Below are positions 27,369-35,906 of a stretch of 64,000 nt of DNA, piece by piece (within the stretch, counting starts at the first letter, position 1; each line of letters opens with the position of its first letter). The notes beneath the pieces were generated by a model. It did not search any database, was not told the origin of the DNA, and was given only the letters and a program-made list of their open reading frames with translations. The DNA lies in the NCBI RefSeq assembly GCF_017993425.1, contig NZ_JAGOMQ010000017.1, forward strand, positions 1 through 64,000. The letters are read 5' to 3'. A program made the position numbers and the translations under genes. The DNA is from Amaricoccus sp. (GTDB lineage Bacteria > Pseudomonadota > Alphaproteobacteria > Rhodobacterales > Rhodobacteraceae).

Positions 27369-27409
27369 TCGGGTAAGGCAGCGACAGAATGCGGACATGG
27401 AGCTTTCCG

Positions 27410-27781
27410 ATGAGACACCCGGTCGACGTGCATGTAGGCAAGCGGGTCCGGCACCGGCGCTGGATGGTGGGGATGACCCAGCAGCAGCTCGGCGACATCG
27501 TGGGCATCAAGTTCCAGCAGATCCAGAAGTACGAGACGGGGATGAACCGCATCTCCGCCTCCCGGCTTTGGGACATCGCGCAGGCGCTGGACGTGTCGAT
27601 CAGCTTCTTCTTCGAGGGCTTCGACGGCGAGGCCGAGGCGCCGGCGGCCGCCGAGGCGCAGCGGGGGGACCTGCTGGCGGACAAGGAGGCGCTGGAGCTG
27701 GTGCGGTCGTACTACTCGATCCCCGAGGCGCAGCGGCGGCGGCTGTTCGACCTTGCCCGCGTGCTGAGCGACGTGGCCTGA
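27410..27781 (+). CDS. XRE-family transcriptional regulator
   Basis: The 123-aa protein starts at ATG 27410. The helix-turn-helix spans about residues 10-65: RHRRWMVGMTQQQLGDIVG, then KFQQIQKYETGMNRISASR, a combination highly conserved in alphaproteobacterial regulators related to PraR. The C-terminal 50 residues are less conserved and end in a helix (PEAQRRRLFDLARVLSD). It sits between typA and hisN. Target genes cannot be read from here. Confidence 0.88.
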   Translation: MRHPVDVHVGKRVRHRRWMVGMTQQQLGDIVGIKFQQIQKYETGMNRISASRLWDIAQALDVSISFFFEGFDGEAEAPAAAEAQRGDLLADKEALELVRSYYSIPEAQRRRLFDLARVLSDVA

Positions 27782-27848
27782 GGGGCGCGGGGCGCAAACT
27801 GATCGCTGCGGGCCGGATGGCCGCGAGGGCCGTCCGGCAGGCGAGCGC

Positions 27849-28649
27849 ATGAATTTTTCAGACGATCTCACCGCGGAGTTGTGGCGCACGGCCGAGGCGC
27901 TTGCCGATATTGCGGCGGAGCACTCGTTGCCGCTGTTCCGGAGCCGGGGGCTGGCGGTCGAGGACAAGGGCGTCGGGCGGTTCGACCCGGTGACCGAGGC
28001 GGACCGGGCCGCGGAGGCGGCGATGCGGGCGCATCTCCGGGCGGCGAGGCCGCAGGACGGGGTGCTGGGCGAGGAGTTCGGGCCGACGGAGGGGACCTCC
28101 GGGCTGACCTGGGTGCTCGACCCGATCGACGGGACAAGGGCCTTCCTGAGCGGCGTCCCGAGCTGGGGCACGCTGATCGGCCTCGACGCCGGCGCGGGGC
28201 CGGTGCTGGGGGTGGTCGACCAGCCCTATATCGGCGAGCGCTTCATGGGCGGGCTCGGCCGGGCCGTGCTGCGGCGGGGCGGGAAGGAGCGGGCGCTGGA
28301 GACGCGGGCGTGCCGGGGGCTCGGCGACGCGGTGCTTTTCTCGACGTTTCCGGAAGTGGGGACCCCGGCGGAGCGGGCGGGGTTCGAGGCGGTGCGCGAC
28401 CGGGTGCGGCTGACCCGCTACGGGCTCGACTGCTACGCCTATGCGCTGGTGGCGCTGGGGCAGGTGGACCTGGTGATCGAGGCCGGGCTCTTCGCCTATG
28501 ACGTGCAGGGGCCGCAGGCGGTGATCGAGGCGGCCGGGGGGGTGGTGACCGACTGGCAGGGGAGGCCGGCCCACCGGGGCGGAAGGGTGCTCGCGGCCGG
28601 GGATCGCAGGATCCATGCCGAGGCGCTGGAGCTGCTGAGCCGGGCCTGA
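27849..28649 (+). CDS. hisN: Histidinol-phosphatase (inositol monophosphatase fold)
   Basis: The 266-aa Mg-dependent phosphatase shows VTEADRAAEAAMR, the metal site GEEFG and DPIDGTRAFLSG, and the C-terminal AYDVQGPQAVIEAAGG. These match HisN-type IMPases that complete histidine synthesis in Actinobacteria and Alphaproteobacteria; a general inositol-monophosphatase activity is the alternative. It lies 67 bp after the XRE gene and may share its transcript. Confidence 0.85.
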   Translation: MNFSDDLTAELWRTAEALADIAAEHSLPLFRSRGLAVEDKGVGRFDPVTEADRAAEAAMRAHLRAARPQDGVLGEEFGPTEGTSGLTWVLDPIDGTRAFLSGVPSWGTLIGLDAGAGPVLGVVDQPYIGERFMGGLGRAVLRRGGKERALETRACRGLGDAVLFSTFPEVGTPAERAGFEAVRDRVRLTRYGLDCYAYALVALGQVDLVIEAGLFAYDVQGPQAVIEAAGGVVTDWQGRPAHRGGRVLAAGDRRIHAEALELLSRA

Positions 28650-28666
28650 GGGGCGCGGCGGCAAAC

Positions 28667-28681
28667 GTCCCACGGTGGGAC
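28667..28681. promoter_or_regulatory. 15-bp dyad GTCCCAC-G-GTGGGAC
   Basis: A perfect 7-bp inverted repeat around one base lies 17 bp after the hisN stop and is followed by an AT-rich run (28684-28732). A site of the same length and almost the same sequence is upstream of alaS (44381-44395). It may be an operator or the stem of a terminator. The remainder of the gap to 28929 shows no gene. Confidence 0.4.
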
Positions 28682-28929
28682 ATGGTCAAGTCTTTGAAAC
28701 TAATCACGAATAAAAAGTTGGTAATTTTGTTGCGCGGAAGAGCCGCCTGCGGTGGCGTCGTCCCGGCGCCAGCTTCGCGGACGATCGCGGCGGACGGCCG
28801 GGCGGGATGGCTTCGGAGGCGCCCTCGTTCCGGACAGTTCCTCGGCAGTTTCGGCGCTCCTCGATATCGGGGCGGCGGCACGGATGCGGCGGCGTCCCGC
28901 ATCGGGAGAGGCGATCCGGCGGTGGGAGA

Positions 28930-29880
28930 TCAGCCGGTGCGGCGGGCGGCGGGGGTGGGGAGGAAGGCGTCGATCTCGTCCCAGACGGCGGCCAGGATCT
29001 CGGGGCGCTCCATGAAGATCTCGTGGCGGGCGCCGTCGAGCTCGACGAGGCGGCCGGCGCGCATGGCGCGCATCTGGGTGCGGATGACGCTCGCCGAGAC
29101 CACGCGCTCCTCGGAGCCGAGGAAGGTGAGGACCGGCAGGCTCGGCAGCGGCGCGACGTAGAGGCGGGCCATCTCCTCGAGCGCGGCGCGGGTCCATTGC
29201 ACGTTGGGGCCGCCGAGCGACAGCTCGGGATGGGCGGTGATCTGGGCGACGCACCAGGCGAAATGCTCGGGATCGGAGGTGAGCGCGTTGGCCTCGAAGG
29301 CGACGGAGAGCGCGGTCGGGCGCGGGCTCGCCCCGGGCGTCAGGCGCAGGCCGAGGCCGAAGGCGCTGGCGAGCCGGGTCATCTTGGCGGTCAGCTCGCG
29401 GGTCGCGGCGCGCATCTGCAGGTGCCACATCGGCGCGGAGAAGATCGCGGTGGCGAACTCGGAGCGCTCGAGCAGGGTGCGCAGGCCGATGCAGGCGCCC
29501 ATGGAATGCGCGATCATGTGCCGGGGCCCGGGGAGCGCGGCGACCTCCGGGTGGGCGAGGAGCGCTTCGACGTCGTCCTGGTAGCGGCGGAAATCCTCGA
29601 CATGGCCGAGATGCGGCGTGAGCGGGTGGCGCTGCGAGAGGCCCTGCCCGCGCCAGTCGATCACCGCGACGGAGAGGCCGCGCTCGACGAGCCGGCCTGC
29701 GACGCGGCCGTACTTCTCGACGAACTCGGTGCGGCCGGGAAAGACGACGGCCGTGCCGGCCTCGCCGCCAGGCCAGACGGCGGCGCGGAGCCGCGTCCCG
29801 TCGGCTGCATTCATCCAGAACGCCCGCGCGCCTTCCGGCGCGTCGGCGACATCGGAATAGAACGGCGCGGGCTCGCTCAT
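28930..29880 (-). CDS. Alpha/beta hydrolase, lysophospholipase-like
   Basis: The 316-aa protein resembles PldB/monoacylglycerol-lipase (serine aminopeptidase S33) enzymes. The oxyanion region is VVFPGRTEFVEKYG, the strand-turn is VIDWRGQGLSQR, the nucleophile elbow is HSMGACIG (AHSMGA instead of GHSMGG), and the catalytic His is in DGARHEIFME. Its start at 29880 overlaps the stop of the SCP2 gene (ATGA). It probably acts on lysophospholipids in the membrane or cytoplasm. Confidence 0.88.
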   Translation of the reverse strand: MSEPAPFYSDVADAPEGARAFWMNAADGTRLRAAVWPGGEAGTAVVFPGRTEFVEKYGRVAGRLVERGLSVAVIDWRGQGLSQRHPLTPHLGHVEDFRRYQDDVEALLAHPEVAALPGPRHMIAHSMGACIGLRTLLERSEFATAIFSAPMWHLQMRAATRELTAKMTRLASAFGLGLRLTPGASPRPTALSVAFEANALTSDPEHFAWCVAQITAHPELSLGGPNVQWTRAALEEMARLYVAPLPSLPVLTFLGSEERVVSASVIRTQMRAMRAGRLVELDGARHEIFMERPEILAAVWDEIDAFLPTPAARRTG

Positions 29881-30167
29881 GCCAGGATGCTGCCGAGCCT
29901 CATCGCCAGCCCCATGTCGCCGTCGACCTTGAGGCGGCCGCTCATGAAGGCGGCGGTGGGGTCGAGCTCGCCGTCGAGGAGCGCGCGGAAGGTGTCGACG
30001 TCGGCGGTCAGCGTGCAGTCGGCCTCCTCGTCGCCGGCGCGGGCGCCGTCGGCGTCGAGGATCAGCGCGCCCTCGTCCTCGAAGACGAACTTGACGGAGC
30101 CGTCGAGGCCCTCGCCGCCGAGCTTCGCGTTCAGCGCCGCGACCGCGCCCTCGATGACATCGCTCAT
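29877..30167 (-). CDS. SCP2 sterol-binding domain protein
   Basis: The 96-aa stand-alone SCP2 domain opens MSDVIEGAVAALNAKLGGEG and has the family stretch DCTLTADVDTFRALLDGELDPTAAF split over residues 50-75 with MSGRLKVDGDMG after it. Such proteins bind lipids or acyl-CoA. It is translationally coupled to the lysophospholipase-like hydrolase, which fits a shared role in lipid turnover. Confidence 0.9.
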   Translation of the reverse strand: MSDVIEGAVAALNAKLGGEGLDGSVKFVFEDEGALILDADGARAGDEEADCTLTADVDTFRALLDGELDPTAAFMSGRLKVDGDMGLAMRLGSILA

Positions 30168-30233
30168 GGCTTTTCTCCGCTTGGCGGGGCGCAGCCCCTC
30201 GCATTTCTCCGGGCGATGCCTAATCTAGTCGGC

Positions 30234-30827
30234 ATGCGCGGGTTAAAAAAGCGGTCCCGGTCCATTCCGGCCAGTCTGGTCGCGGCCTTTCTCGCGGGCG
30301 CCCTCGCCGCGCCGCCGGCCGCCCTCGCCCAGTCGCAGGCGGCCGAGCGGGCCGAGAAGCTCGACGTGCTCCTCGCCGAGCTGGCCGAGCCGGGCCGCGA
30401 GGACTGGTCGAGCATCGAGACCGAGATCCAGCGGCTGTGGTCGCAATCGGGCTCGCCGGCGATGGACCTGCTGCTCCGCCGCGGCGAGGAGGCGATGCAG
30501 GCCGAGGACTACGGCGCCGCGGTCGAGCATTTCAGCGCGCTGATCGACCACGCGCCGAGCTTCGCCGAGGCCTGGAACGCGCGGGCGACGGCGTTCTTCT
30601 ACATGGACGAGTATTCGCTGTCGCTCGCCGACATCGAGCGGACGTTGGCGCTCAACCCGCGGCATTTCGGGGCCCTGGAAGGGCTCGCCGCCATCTTCGA
30701 GGCGATGGAGCAGCCGGAGCTCGCGCTCGACGCGACGCGCGCCGCCCTTGCCATCAACCCCAACCGTCCGAGTTTGCAGGAGACGCGGAAGCGTCTCGAG
30801 CGCGAGACGGGCGCGACCGAGCTCTAG
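30234..30827 (+). CDS. Exported TPR-repeat protein
   Basis: The protein has 197 aa from ATG 30234, chosen because it gives a standard signal peptide (KKRSRS, hydrophobic core, PAALAQS cleavage). An ATG at 30216 is also in frame. Residues 75-190 hold about three tetratricopeptide repeats (AEDYGAAVEHFSALIDHAPS, then SLADIERTLALNPRHF). It is likely periplasmic and scaffolds partners. The stop codon is part of a long perfect hairpin. Confidence 0.85.
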   Translation: MRGLKKRSRSIPASLVAAFLAGALAAPPAALAQSQAAERAEKLDVLLAELAEPGREDWSSIETEIQRLWSQSGSPAMDLLLRRGEEAMQAEDYGAAVEHFSALIDHAPSFAEAWNARATAFFYMDEYSLSLADIERTLALNPRHFGALEGLAAIFEAMEQPELALDATRAALAINPNRPSLQETRKRLERETGATEL

Positions 30828-30867
30828 AGCGGACGGCCCCGGCGCACCCGGGCCGTCCGCTCTAGAG
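30822..30867 (+). terminator. 18-bp perfect hairpin over the TPR gene stop codon
   Basis: The left arm (30822-30839, CTCTAGAGCGGACGGCCC) and right arm (30850-30867) are perfect complements around a 10-nt loop. The TAG stop at 30825-30827 is inside the left arm. The downstream bases TCTTGAATTG are only weakly T-rich, so factor-dependent termination or RNA stabilisation are alternatives. Confidence 0.6.
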
Positions 30868-30952
30868 TCTTGAATTGCGCAATGTCTTAATCACCGGACG
30901 ATTCCGTCCGGTTGGACATTGCTCCAGGCCCGCCGGTTCGAGAGGAAGACGA

Positions 30953-33900
30953 ATGCTGGACACGCCCGCCCGGGTCACGGCGATGCTCGGGCCGACCAAC
31001 ACCGGCAAGACGCATTACGCGATCGAGCGGATGCTGGCGCATCGCACCGGCGTCATCGGCCTGCCGCTGCGGCTGCTCGCGCGCGAGGTCTACGACCGGC
31101 TGGTCGAGCTGCGCGGGCCGTCGGTGGTGGCGCTCGTCACCGGCGAGGAGCGCATCGTGCCGGCGCGGGCGGCCTACTGGGTCTGCACCGTCGAGGCGAT
31201 GCCGGTGGACATCCTGCCGGAGTTCCTCGCGGTGGACGAGATCCAGCTCTGCGGCGACCCGGACAGGGGGCATGTGTTCACCGACCGGCTGCTGAACGCG
31301 CGGGGACTGTCGGAGACGCTGTTCCTCGGGTCGGACACGATGCGCGGCCGGATCGGCAGCCTCGCGCCGGGGGCGCAGTTCCTGCGGCGCGAGCGGTTCT
31401 CGAAGCTGAGCTGGACAGGCCCGCGCAAGCTCAGCCGGATGCCGCCGCGGAGCGCGGTGGTCGGGTTCTCGGCCGAGGACGTCTATGCGATCGCCGAGCT
31501 GATCCGGCGGCAGAAGGGCGGCGCGGCGGTGGTGATGGGGGCGCTCAGCCCGCGGACGCGCAACGCGCAGGTGGCGCTCTACCAGAACGGCGACGTCGAC
31601 CATCTGGTGGCGACGGACGCCATCGGGATGGGGCTCAACCTCGACATCGCCCATGTCGCCTTCGCCGGGACGGTGAAGTTCGACGGGCGGCGGCACCGGG
31701 CGCTGGCGCCGGCCGAGCTGGCGCAGATCGCCGGGCGGGCGGGGCGCTACACCGCGGACGGGACCTTCGGGGTGACCGGCGAGGCGGAGCCGCTCGACCC
31801 GGAGGTGGTGGAGGCGATCGAGAGCCACCGCTTCCCGCCGCTCCGGCGGTTGCAGTGGCGGAGCTCGCGGCTCGACTTCGGCTCGACGGAGGCGCTGGTG
31901 GCGAGCCTCGAGGCGCCCTCGGAGCATCCCGACCTCGCGCGGGCGCGCGAAGCGGACGACGTGGCGACGCTGAAGGCGCTGATGGAGGTGGGCGACGTCG
32001 CCGGCAAGGTGCGCGACGCCCGCGACGTGCGGCTGCTCTGGGACGTGTGCCAGCTGCCGGACTTCCGCAAGGTGTCGGCGTCGGAGCATGCGCGGCTCTG
32101 CGCGCGGCTGCACGGGTTCCTGCACGGCGGCGGGCGGGTTCCGACGGACTGGCTCGCCGGGCAGATCACCCGCATCGACCGGACCGAGGGCGACATCGAC
32201 GCGCTGTCGAAGCGACTGGCCTTCATCCGCACCTGGACCTATGTGGCGCAGCGCCGCGGCTGGGTGGACGACGCGGACCATTGGCGGGGGGAGACCCGTG
32301 CGGTAGAAGACCGCCTGTCCGACGCGCTGCATGCGCGGTTGACGCAGCGGTTCGTGGACAGGCGCACGTCGGTGCTGATGCGCCGGCTGAAGCAGAGGGA
32401 GACGCTGGTGGCGAAGGTGTCCGACAACGGCGAGGTCACGATCGACGACCAGTTCATCGGTCGTCTCGACGGCTTCCGGTTCCGGCTGGATCCCGCGGCC
32501 GACCCCGACGCGGCGAAGACGTTGCGGGCGGCCGGGGTGGCGGCGCTGGCGCCGGCGCTGTCGCTGCGGGCGGACCGGTTCTATAACGCCCCCGATCCCG
32601 AGATCGACGTGACCGAGCAGGGCGGGCTGATGTGGGGCGAGCATGCCGTGGGGCGGCTCGTGGCGGGCGCGGATGCGCTGTCGCCGCAGGTGACGCCCTT
32701 CGTCGACGAGGACGCGGCTCCGGAGATCGCCGAGAAGGTGCGGCGGCGGCTCGGGCACTGGATCGACCGCAAGGTGGCCGCGCTCTTTGCGCCGCTGATC
32801 GCGATGCGCGACGACGAGGCGCTGACCGGGATGGCGCGGGGGATCGCGTTCCGGCTGGTCGAGGGGATGGGCGTGCTGCCGCGGCCGGCGGTGGCCGACG
32901 ACGTGAAGGCGCTCGACCAGGACGGGCGGTCGAGCCTGAGGAAGCACGGGGTGCGGTTCGGGCAGCACACGCTCTTCCAGCCGCTGATGCTGAAGCCGGC
33001 GCCGACGCGGCTGAGGCTGGTGCTCTGGGGGTTGAAGGAGGGCTTGGACGAGATCCCGTCGCCGCCGCCGCCGGGGCTCGTCACGGTTCCGGCGCTGCCG
33101 GGGGCGCCGGCGGGGTATTATCCGCTGGCGGGGTATCGGCTGGCCGGCGACCGGGCGGTCCGCATCGACATGCTGGAGCGGCTGGCAGACCTGATCCGGG
33201 CCTTCGACCCACGGGCCGGGTTCGAGGCGACGCCGGAGATGCTGTCGATCACCGGGCTCGGGCTCGACCAGTTCGCGAAGCTGATGCAGGGGCTGGGCTA
33301 CGTGGCGACCCCGGGCGTGCGGCCGAAGCGCCGCCCTGCGCCCGAGGCGGCCGTGCCGCCTGACGCGGCGGCCGATGCGGGCGCGGCGGCGGAGCCGGCC
33401 TCCGGGCCGGTGGTGGAGGCGGAGGCCGCGGGAGCGGCCGGGCCGGCTGAGGCCGAGGCGGCGGCGGCTGAGTCGGTGGCCGAGGAGCCCGAAGAGGCGG
33501 CGGTCGAGGCTGCGGAAGCAGTGGAGCCCGAGGCGGCGGCGGGCGAGGTCGCGGGCGACGTGCCGGCGGTCGAGGTTGATGCCGAGGAGGCCGAGGCGGT
33601 GGTCCCGGAGGGGCAGGCCGCGGTCGGGGCTGGAGAGGGCGACGTGGCGGTCGAGGCTGCGGAAACGGTGGAGCCCGAGGAAGCGGCGGAGGTCGCGGGC
33701 GACGTGCCGGCGGTCGAGGTTGCTGCCGAGGAGGCCGGGGCGGCGGTCCCGGAGGGGCCGGCGGCGGGCGAGGGCGCGGAGGCGGCGCCGGCGGCGGTCG
33801 GGGCCGGAGAGGGCGACGCGGCGGGCGAGGGCGGGGAGACGGAGGCGTTCTACACCTTCGTGCGGGCGCCGCGGCGGCGGCCGGAGCGGCCGCATGGCGG

Positions 33901-34171
33901 CGAGCGGCGCGGCGGCGGCGAGGGGCAGAAGGCGCGCGACGGCGAGGGGCCGCGCGGGCCGAAGCGGCGCGAGGGCGAGCGCAACGCGCGGCCGCCGCGG
34001 CGCGACGAGGAGGAGCGCAAGAAGCGCGGCGGCAAGGGCCGCCCCGACGAGGGCGGCGAGCGCGAGCGGGGGCCGAAGCCCGCCGCGGCGGCGCGCCCGC
34101 CCAGGCCGGAGAAGCCGATCGACCCGGACAACCCCTTCGCCGCGCTGATGGCGCTGAAGCTCCGGGGCTGA
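30953..34171 (+). CDS. SUV3-like RNA helicase with repetitive C-terminus
   Basis: The 1072-aa superfamily-2 helicase resembles mitochondrial SUV3, as in many alphaproteobacteria. Walker A GPTNTGKT is at 13-20, the DEIQ box at 95-98, and motif VI QIAGRAGR at 258-265. Residues up to about 790 are the conserved helicase and its accessory domains. From about 790 to 960 the chain is Ala/Glu/Val-rich and includes a tandem duplication of a 147-bp unit (33503-33649 and 33650 on). The end is basic (RRRPERPHGGERRGGG), like an RNA-binding tail. It probably works in RNA turnover. The S4 gene follows 9 bp later. Confidence 0.88.
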   Translation: MLDTPARVTAMLGPTNTGKTHYAIERMLAHRTGVIGLPLRLLAREVYDRLVELRGPSVVALVTGEERIVPARAAYWVCTVEAMPVDILPEFLAVDEIQLCGDPDRGHVFTDRLLNARGLSETLFLGSDTMRGRIGSLAPGAQFLRRERFSKLSWTGPRKLSRMPPRSAVVGFSAEDVYAIAELIRRQKGGAAVVMGALSPRTRNAQVALYQNGDVDHLVATDAIGMGLNLDIAHVAFAGTVKFDGRRHRALAPAELAQIAGRAGRYTADGTFGVTGEAEPLDPEVVEAIESHRFPPLRRLQWRSSRLDFGSTEALVASLEAPSEHPDLARAREADDVATLKALMEVGDVAGKVRDARDVRLLWDVCQLPDFRKVSASEHARLCARLHGFLHGGGRVPTDWLAGQITRIDRTEGDIDALSKRLAFIRTWTYVAQRRGWVDDADHWRGETRAVEDRLSDALHARLTQRFVDRRTSVLMRRLKQRETLVAKVSDNGEVTIDDQFIGRLDGFRFRLDPAADPDAAKTLRAAGVAALAPALSLRADRFYNAPDPEIDVTEQGGLMWGEHAVGRLVAGADALSPQVTPFVDEDAAPEIAEKVRRRLGHWIDRKVAALFAPLIAMRDDEALTGMARGIAFRLVEGMGVLPRPAVADDVKALDQDGRSSLRKHGVRFGQHTLFQPLMLKPAPTRLRLVLWGLKEGLDEIPSPPPPGLVTVPALPGAPAGYYPLAGYRLAGDRAVRIDMLERLADLIRAFDPRAGFEATPEMLSITGLGLDQFAKLMQGLGYVATPGVRPKRRPAPEAAVPPDAAADAGAAAEPASGPVVEAEAAGAAGPAEAEAAAAESVAEEPEEAAVEAAEAVEPEAAAGEVAGDVPAVEVDAEEAEAVVPEGQAAVGAGEGDVAVEAAETVEPEEAAEVAGDVPAVEVAAEEAGAAVPEGPAAGEGAEAAPAAVGAGEGDAAGEGGETEAFYTFVRAPRRRPERPHGGERRGGGEGQKARDGEGPRGPKRREGERNARPPRRDEEERKKRGGKGRPDEGGERERGPKPAAAARPPRPEKPIDPDNPFAALMALKLRG

Positions 34172-34180
34172 CCGGGCGGC

Positions 34181-34477
34181 ATGCAGCCGGGGCCGTCGAT
34201 CCGCCTCGACACGTGGCTGTTCCAGGCGCGGTTCTGCAAGACGCGCGGCGTGGCGGCGCGGCTCGTCGCCGGCGGGGCGGTGCGGGTCAATGGCGCGCGG
34301 GTGCTGAAGCCTGCCCACCCGGTCCGCGTCGGCGACGGGCTGAGCTTTCCCCAGGGCGACGCGGTGCGCGTGCTGCGGGTGCGAGGGCTCGGGACGCGAC
34401 GGGGACCGGCCGAGGAGGCGCGGCTTCTCTACGACGAGGTCGGCTCCGCGTCAAAAGGCGCCGCGCCGGGGCCTTGA
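34181..34477 (+). CDS. S4-domain RNA-binding protein (Hsp15-like)
   Basis: The 98-aa protein has an S4 fold: IRLDTWLFQARFCKTR, then AARLVAGGAVRVNGARV, the canonical S4 turn. Size and layout match heat-shock protein 15 (HslR), which binds stalled 50S subunits with a nascent chain. It follows the helicase in the same direction, an arrangement frequent in the order and pointing to an RNA-related operon. Confidence 0.9.
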   Translation: MQPGPSIRLDTWLFQARFCKTRGVAARLVAGGAVRVNGARVLKPAHPVRVGDGLSFPQGDAVRVLRVRGLGTRRGPAEEARLLYDEVGSASKGAAPGP

Positions 34478-34558
34478 ACCCGCCCGGCGGGCTGATACAT
34501 AGCCCCCGTGAAGCGTGACAGGCTTCGCGGTACCGAGAACACGTTCGGGGGTCGCGCG

Positions 34559-34897
34559 ATGACCTATGTCGTCACCGAGAACTGCATCGCCTGCAAGTAT
34601 ACCGACTGCGTCGAGGTGTGCCCGGTCGACTGCTTCTACGAGGGCGAGAACATGCTCGTCATCCACCCGGACGAATGCATCGATTGCGGCGTGTGCGAGC
34701 CGGAATGCCCGGCGGACGCCATCCGGCCGGACACCGAGCCCGACATGGAGAAATGGGTCGAGTTCAACCGGAAGTATTCCGAGATGTGGCCGGTTCTTGC
34801 CAGCCGCCGCGACCCGCTTCCCGAGGCCACGGAGCGCGACGGCGAGGGCGGCAAGCTCGAGAAGTACTTCTCCGAGGCCGCCGGCGAGGGCGGCTGA
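34559..34897 (+). CDS. fdxA: Ferredoxin FdxA, 7Fe type
   Basis: The 112-aa ferredoxin has Cys9, Cys17 and Cys50 for a [3Fe-4S] cluster and Cys21, Cys40, Cys43 and Cys46 for a [4Fe-4S] cluster, the pattern of Azotobacter FdI-type proteins. The extra Cys12 and Cys25 are also seen in relatives. It starts at ATG 34559. It carries electrons in the cytoplasm; its partner cannot be told from the context (helicase, S4, CarD). Confidence 0.95.
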   Translation: MTYVVTENCIACKYTDCVEVCPVDCFYEGENMLVIHPDECIDCGVCEPECPADAIRPDTEPDMEKWVEFNRKYSEMWPVLASRRDPLPEATERDGEGGKLEKYFSEAAGEGG

Positions 34898-34908
34898 GGC
34901 CGCCGCAG

Positions 34909-34931
34909 GCCCGTCCCCGGCCGGGACGGGC
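34909..34931 (+). terminator. Hairpin after fdxA
   Basis: A perfect 9-bp stem GCCCGTCCC/GGGACGGGC with a 5-nt loop starts 12 nt after the fdxA stop. No T tract follows, so termination is only inferred. Confidence 0.45.
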
Positions 34932-34937
34932 GCTCGC

Positions 34938-34949
34938 GGAAACGTTTCC
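34938..34949. promoter_or_regulatory. Palindrome GGAAACGTTTCC upstream of carD
   Basis: The perfect 12-bp palindrome has the AAACGTTT centre typical of LacI-family operators. A related site (TGGAAACGTTTAAG) lies before the sugar-transporter gene at 62.2 kb. No LacI-type regulator is in the window. Confidence 0.3.
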
Positions 34950-35175
34950 CCGCGGGAGCCGGATCCGGTTATTCCTTCCATCCGGCGCATTTTTGTGCTA
35001 TGCACAAGGTCCACGAATGGACCGGGGTCTATGGCCGACTGAGAAAGCTGGCCTGACAACAGAACGCCCAAGCCACGACCGAGTGCGACGCGCCGCCGAG
35101 GCGGCCGACCGGTAAGTGCGCAGCAGAGCGTCGAACGAGCAACCTCGGCGCGGTCAGAAGGAAGCGACGCGCAAT

Positions 35176-35691
35176 ATGAGCAAGGTGAAGAAGCCTTCGG
35201 AGTTCCGTCCGAACGATTTCGTCGTCTACCCGGCGCACGGCGTCGGCCGAATCATCTCGATCGACGAGCAGGACGTCGCCGGCATCCGGCTGGAGATGTT
35301 CGTGATCTCGTTCGAGAAGGACAAGATGACCCTGCGCGTTCCGATCGCCAAGGCCGCTACCGTCGGTATGCGCCCGCTCTCCTCGGCCGACATCGTCGGC
35401 AAGGCGATGGAGACGCTGAAGGGCCGCGCCCGGGTCAAGCGCGCGATGTGGTCGCGCCGGGCGCAGGAATACGAGCAGAAGATCAACTCGGGGGATCTCA
35501 TCTCGATCGCCGAGGTGGTGCGCGACCTGCACCGCAACGACGACCAGCGCGAGCAGAGCTATTCCGAGCGGCAGCTCTACGAGGCGGCGCTGGAGCGGCT
35601 GACCCGCGAGGTCGCCGCGGTGGACGGCATCGAGGAGGTCAAGGCGCAGCAGCGCGTCGACGAGGTCCTCGGCGGCCGCGCCGCCGCCTGA
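35176..35691 (+). CDS. carD: CarD-family transcriptional regulator
   Basis: The 171-aa protein has the N-terminal RNA-polymerase-interacting Tudor-like domain (FRPNDFVVYPAHGVGRI, then EMFVISFEKDKMTLRVPI) and a helical DNA-minor-groove domain (about 70-165). CarD stabilises open promoter complexes, particularly at rRNA promoters. The start at ATG 35176 has AGGAAGCGACG upstream. A strong intrinsic terminator follows immediately. Confidence 0.96.
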   Translation: MSKVKKPSEFRPNDFVVYPAHGVGRIISIDEQDVAGIRLEMFVISFEKDKMTLRVPIAKAATVGMRPLSSADIVGKAMETLKGRARVKRAMWSRRAQEYEQKINSGDLISIAEVVRDLHRNDDQREQSYSERQLYEAALERLTREVAAVDGIEEVKAQQRVDEVLGGRAAA

Positions 35692-35714
35692 TCGTTCCCT
35701 GACGACGGAACACG

Positions 35715-35743
35715 ACCGCCGGCCCTCGGGTCGGCGGTTTTTT
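35715..35743 (+). terminator. Intrinsic terminator of carD
   Basis: The stem ACCGCCG/CGGCGGT extended by inner pairs encloses CTCG, and is directly followed by six T. It starts 24 nt after the carD stop. This is the clearest intrinsic terminator in the window. Confidence 0.9.
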
Positions 35744-35906
35744 CATGCCCGCCGCGCGCGGCTCGCGATCTGGAGGGAGACACGCGGATCCCCCGTTGGA
35801 ATCACACGAAACCGTGATAACGTGGCGACGAAGTTCGGCTGCTGATTACCTGGCGATCACGTTGCGGGGAACCTGCGCCCGGGACGGGCTATTCGGGGGA
35901 TGGAGA

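Noticed and set aside
30887-34318. 1143-aa frame opposite the helicase
   Set aside because: Antisense shadow of low complexity (Arg/Pro/His-rich); the helicase on the plus strand has all motifs.
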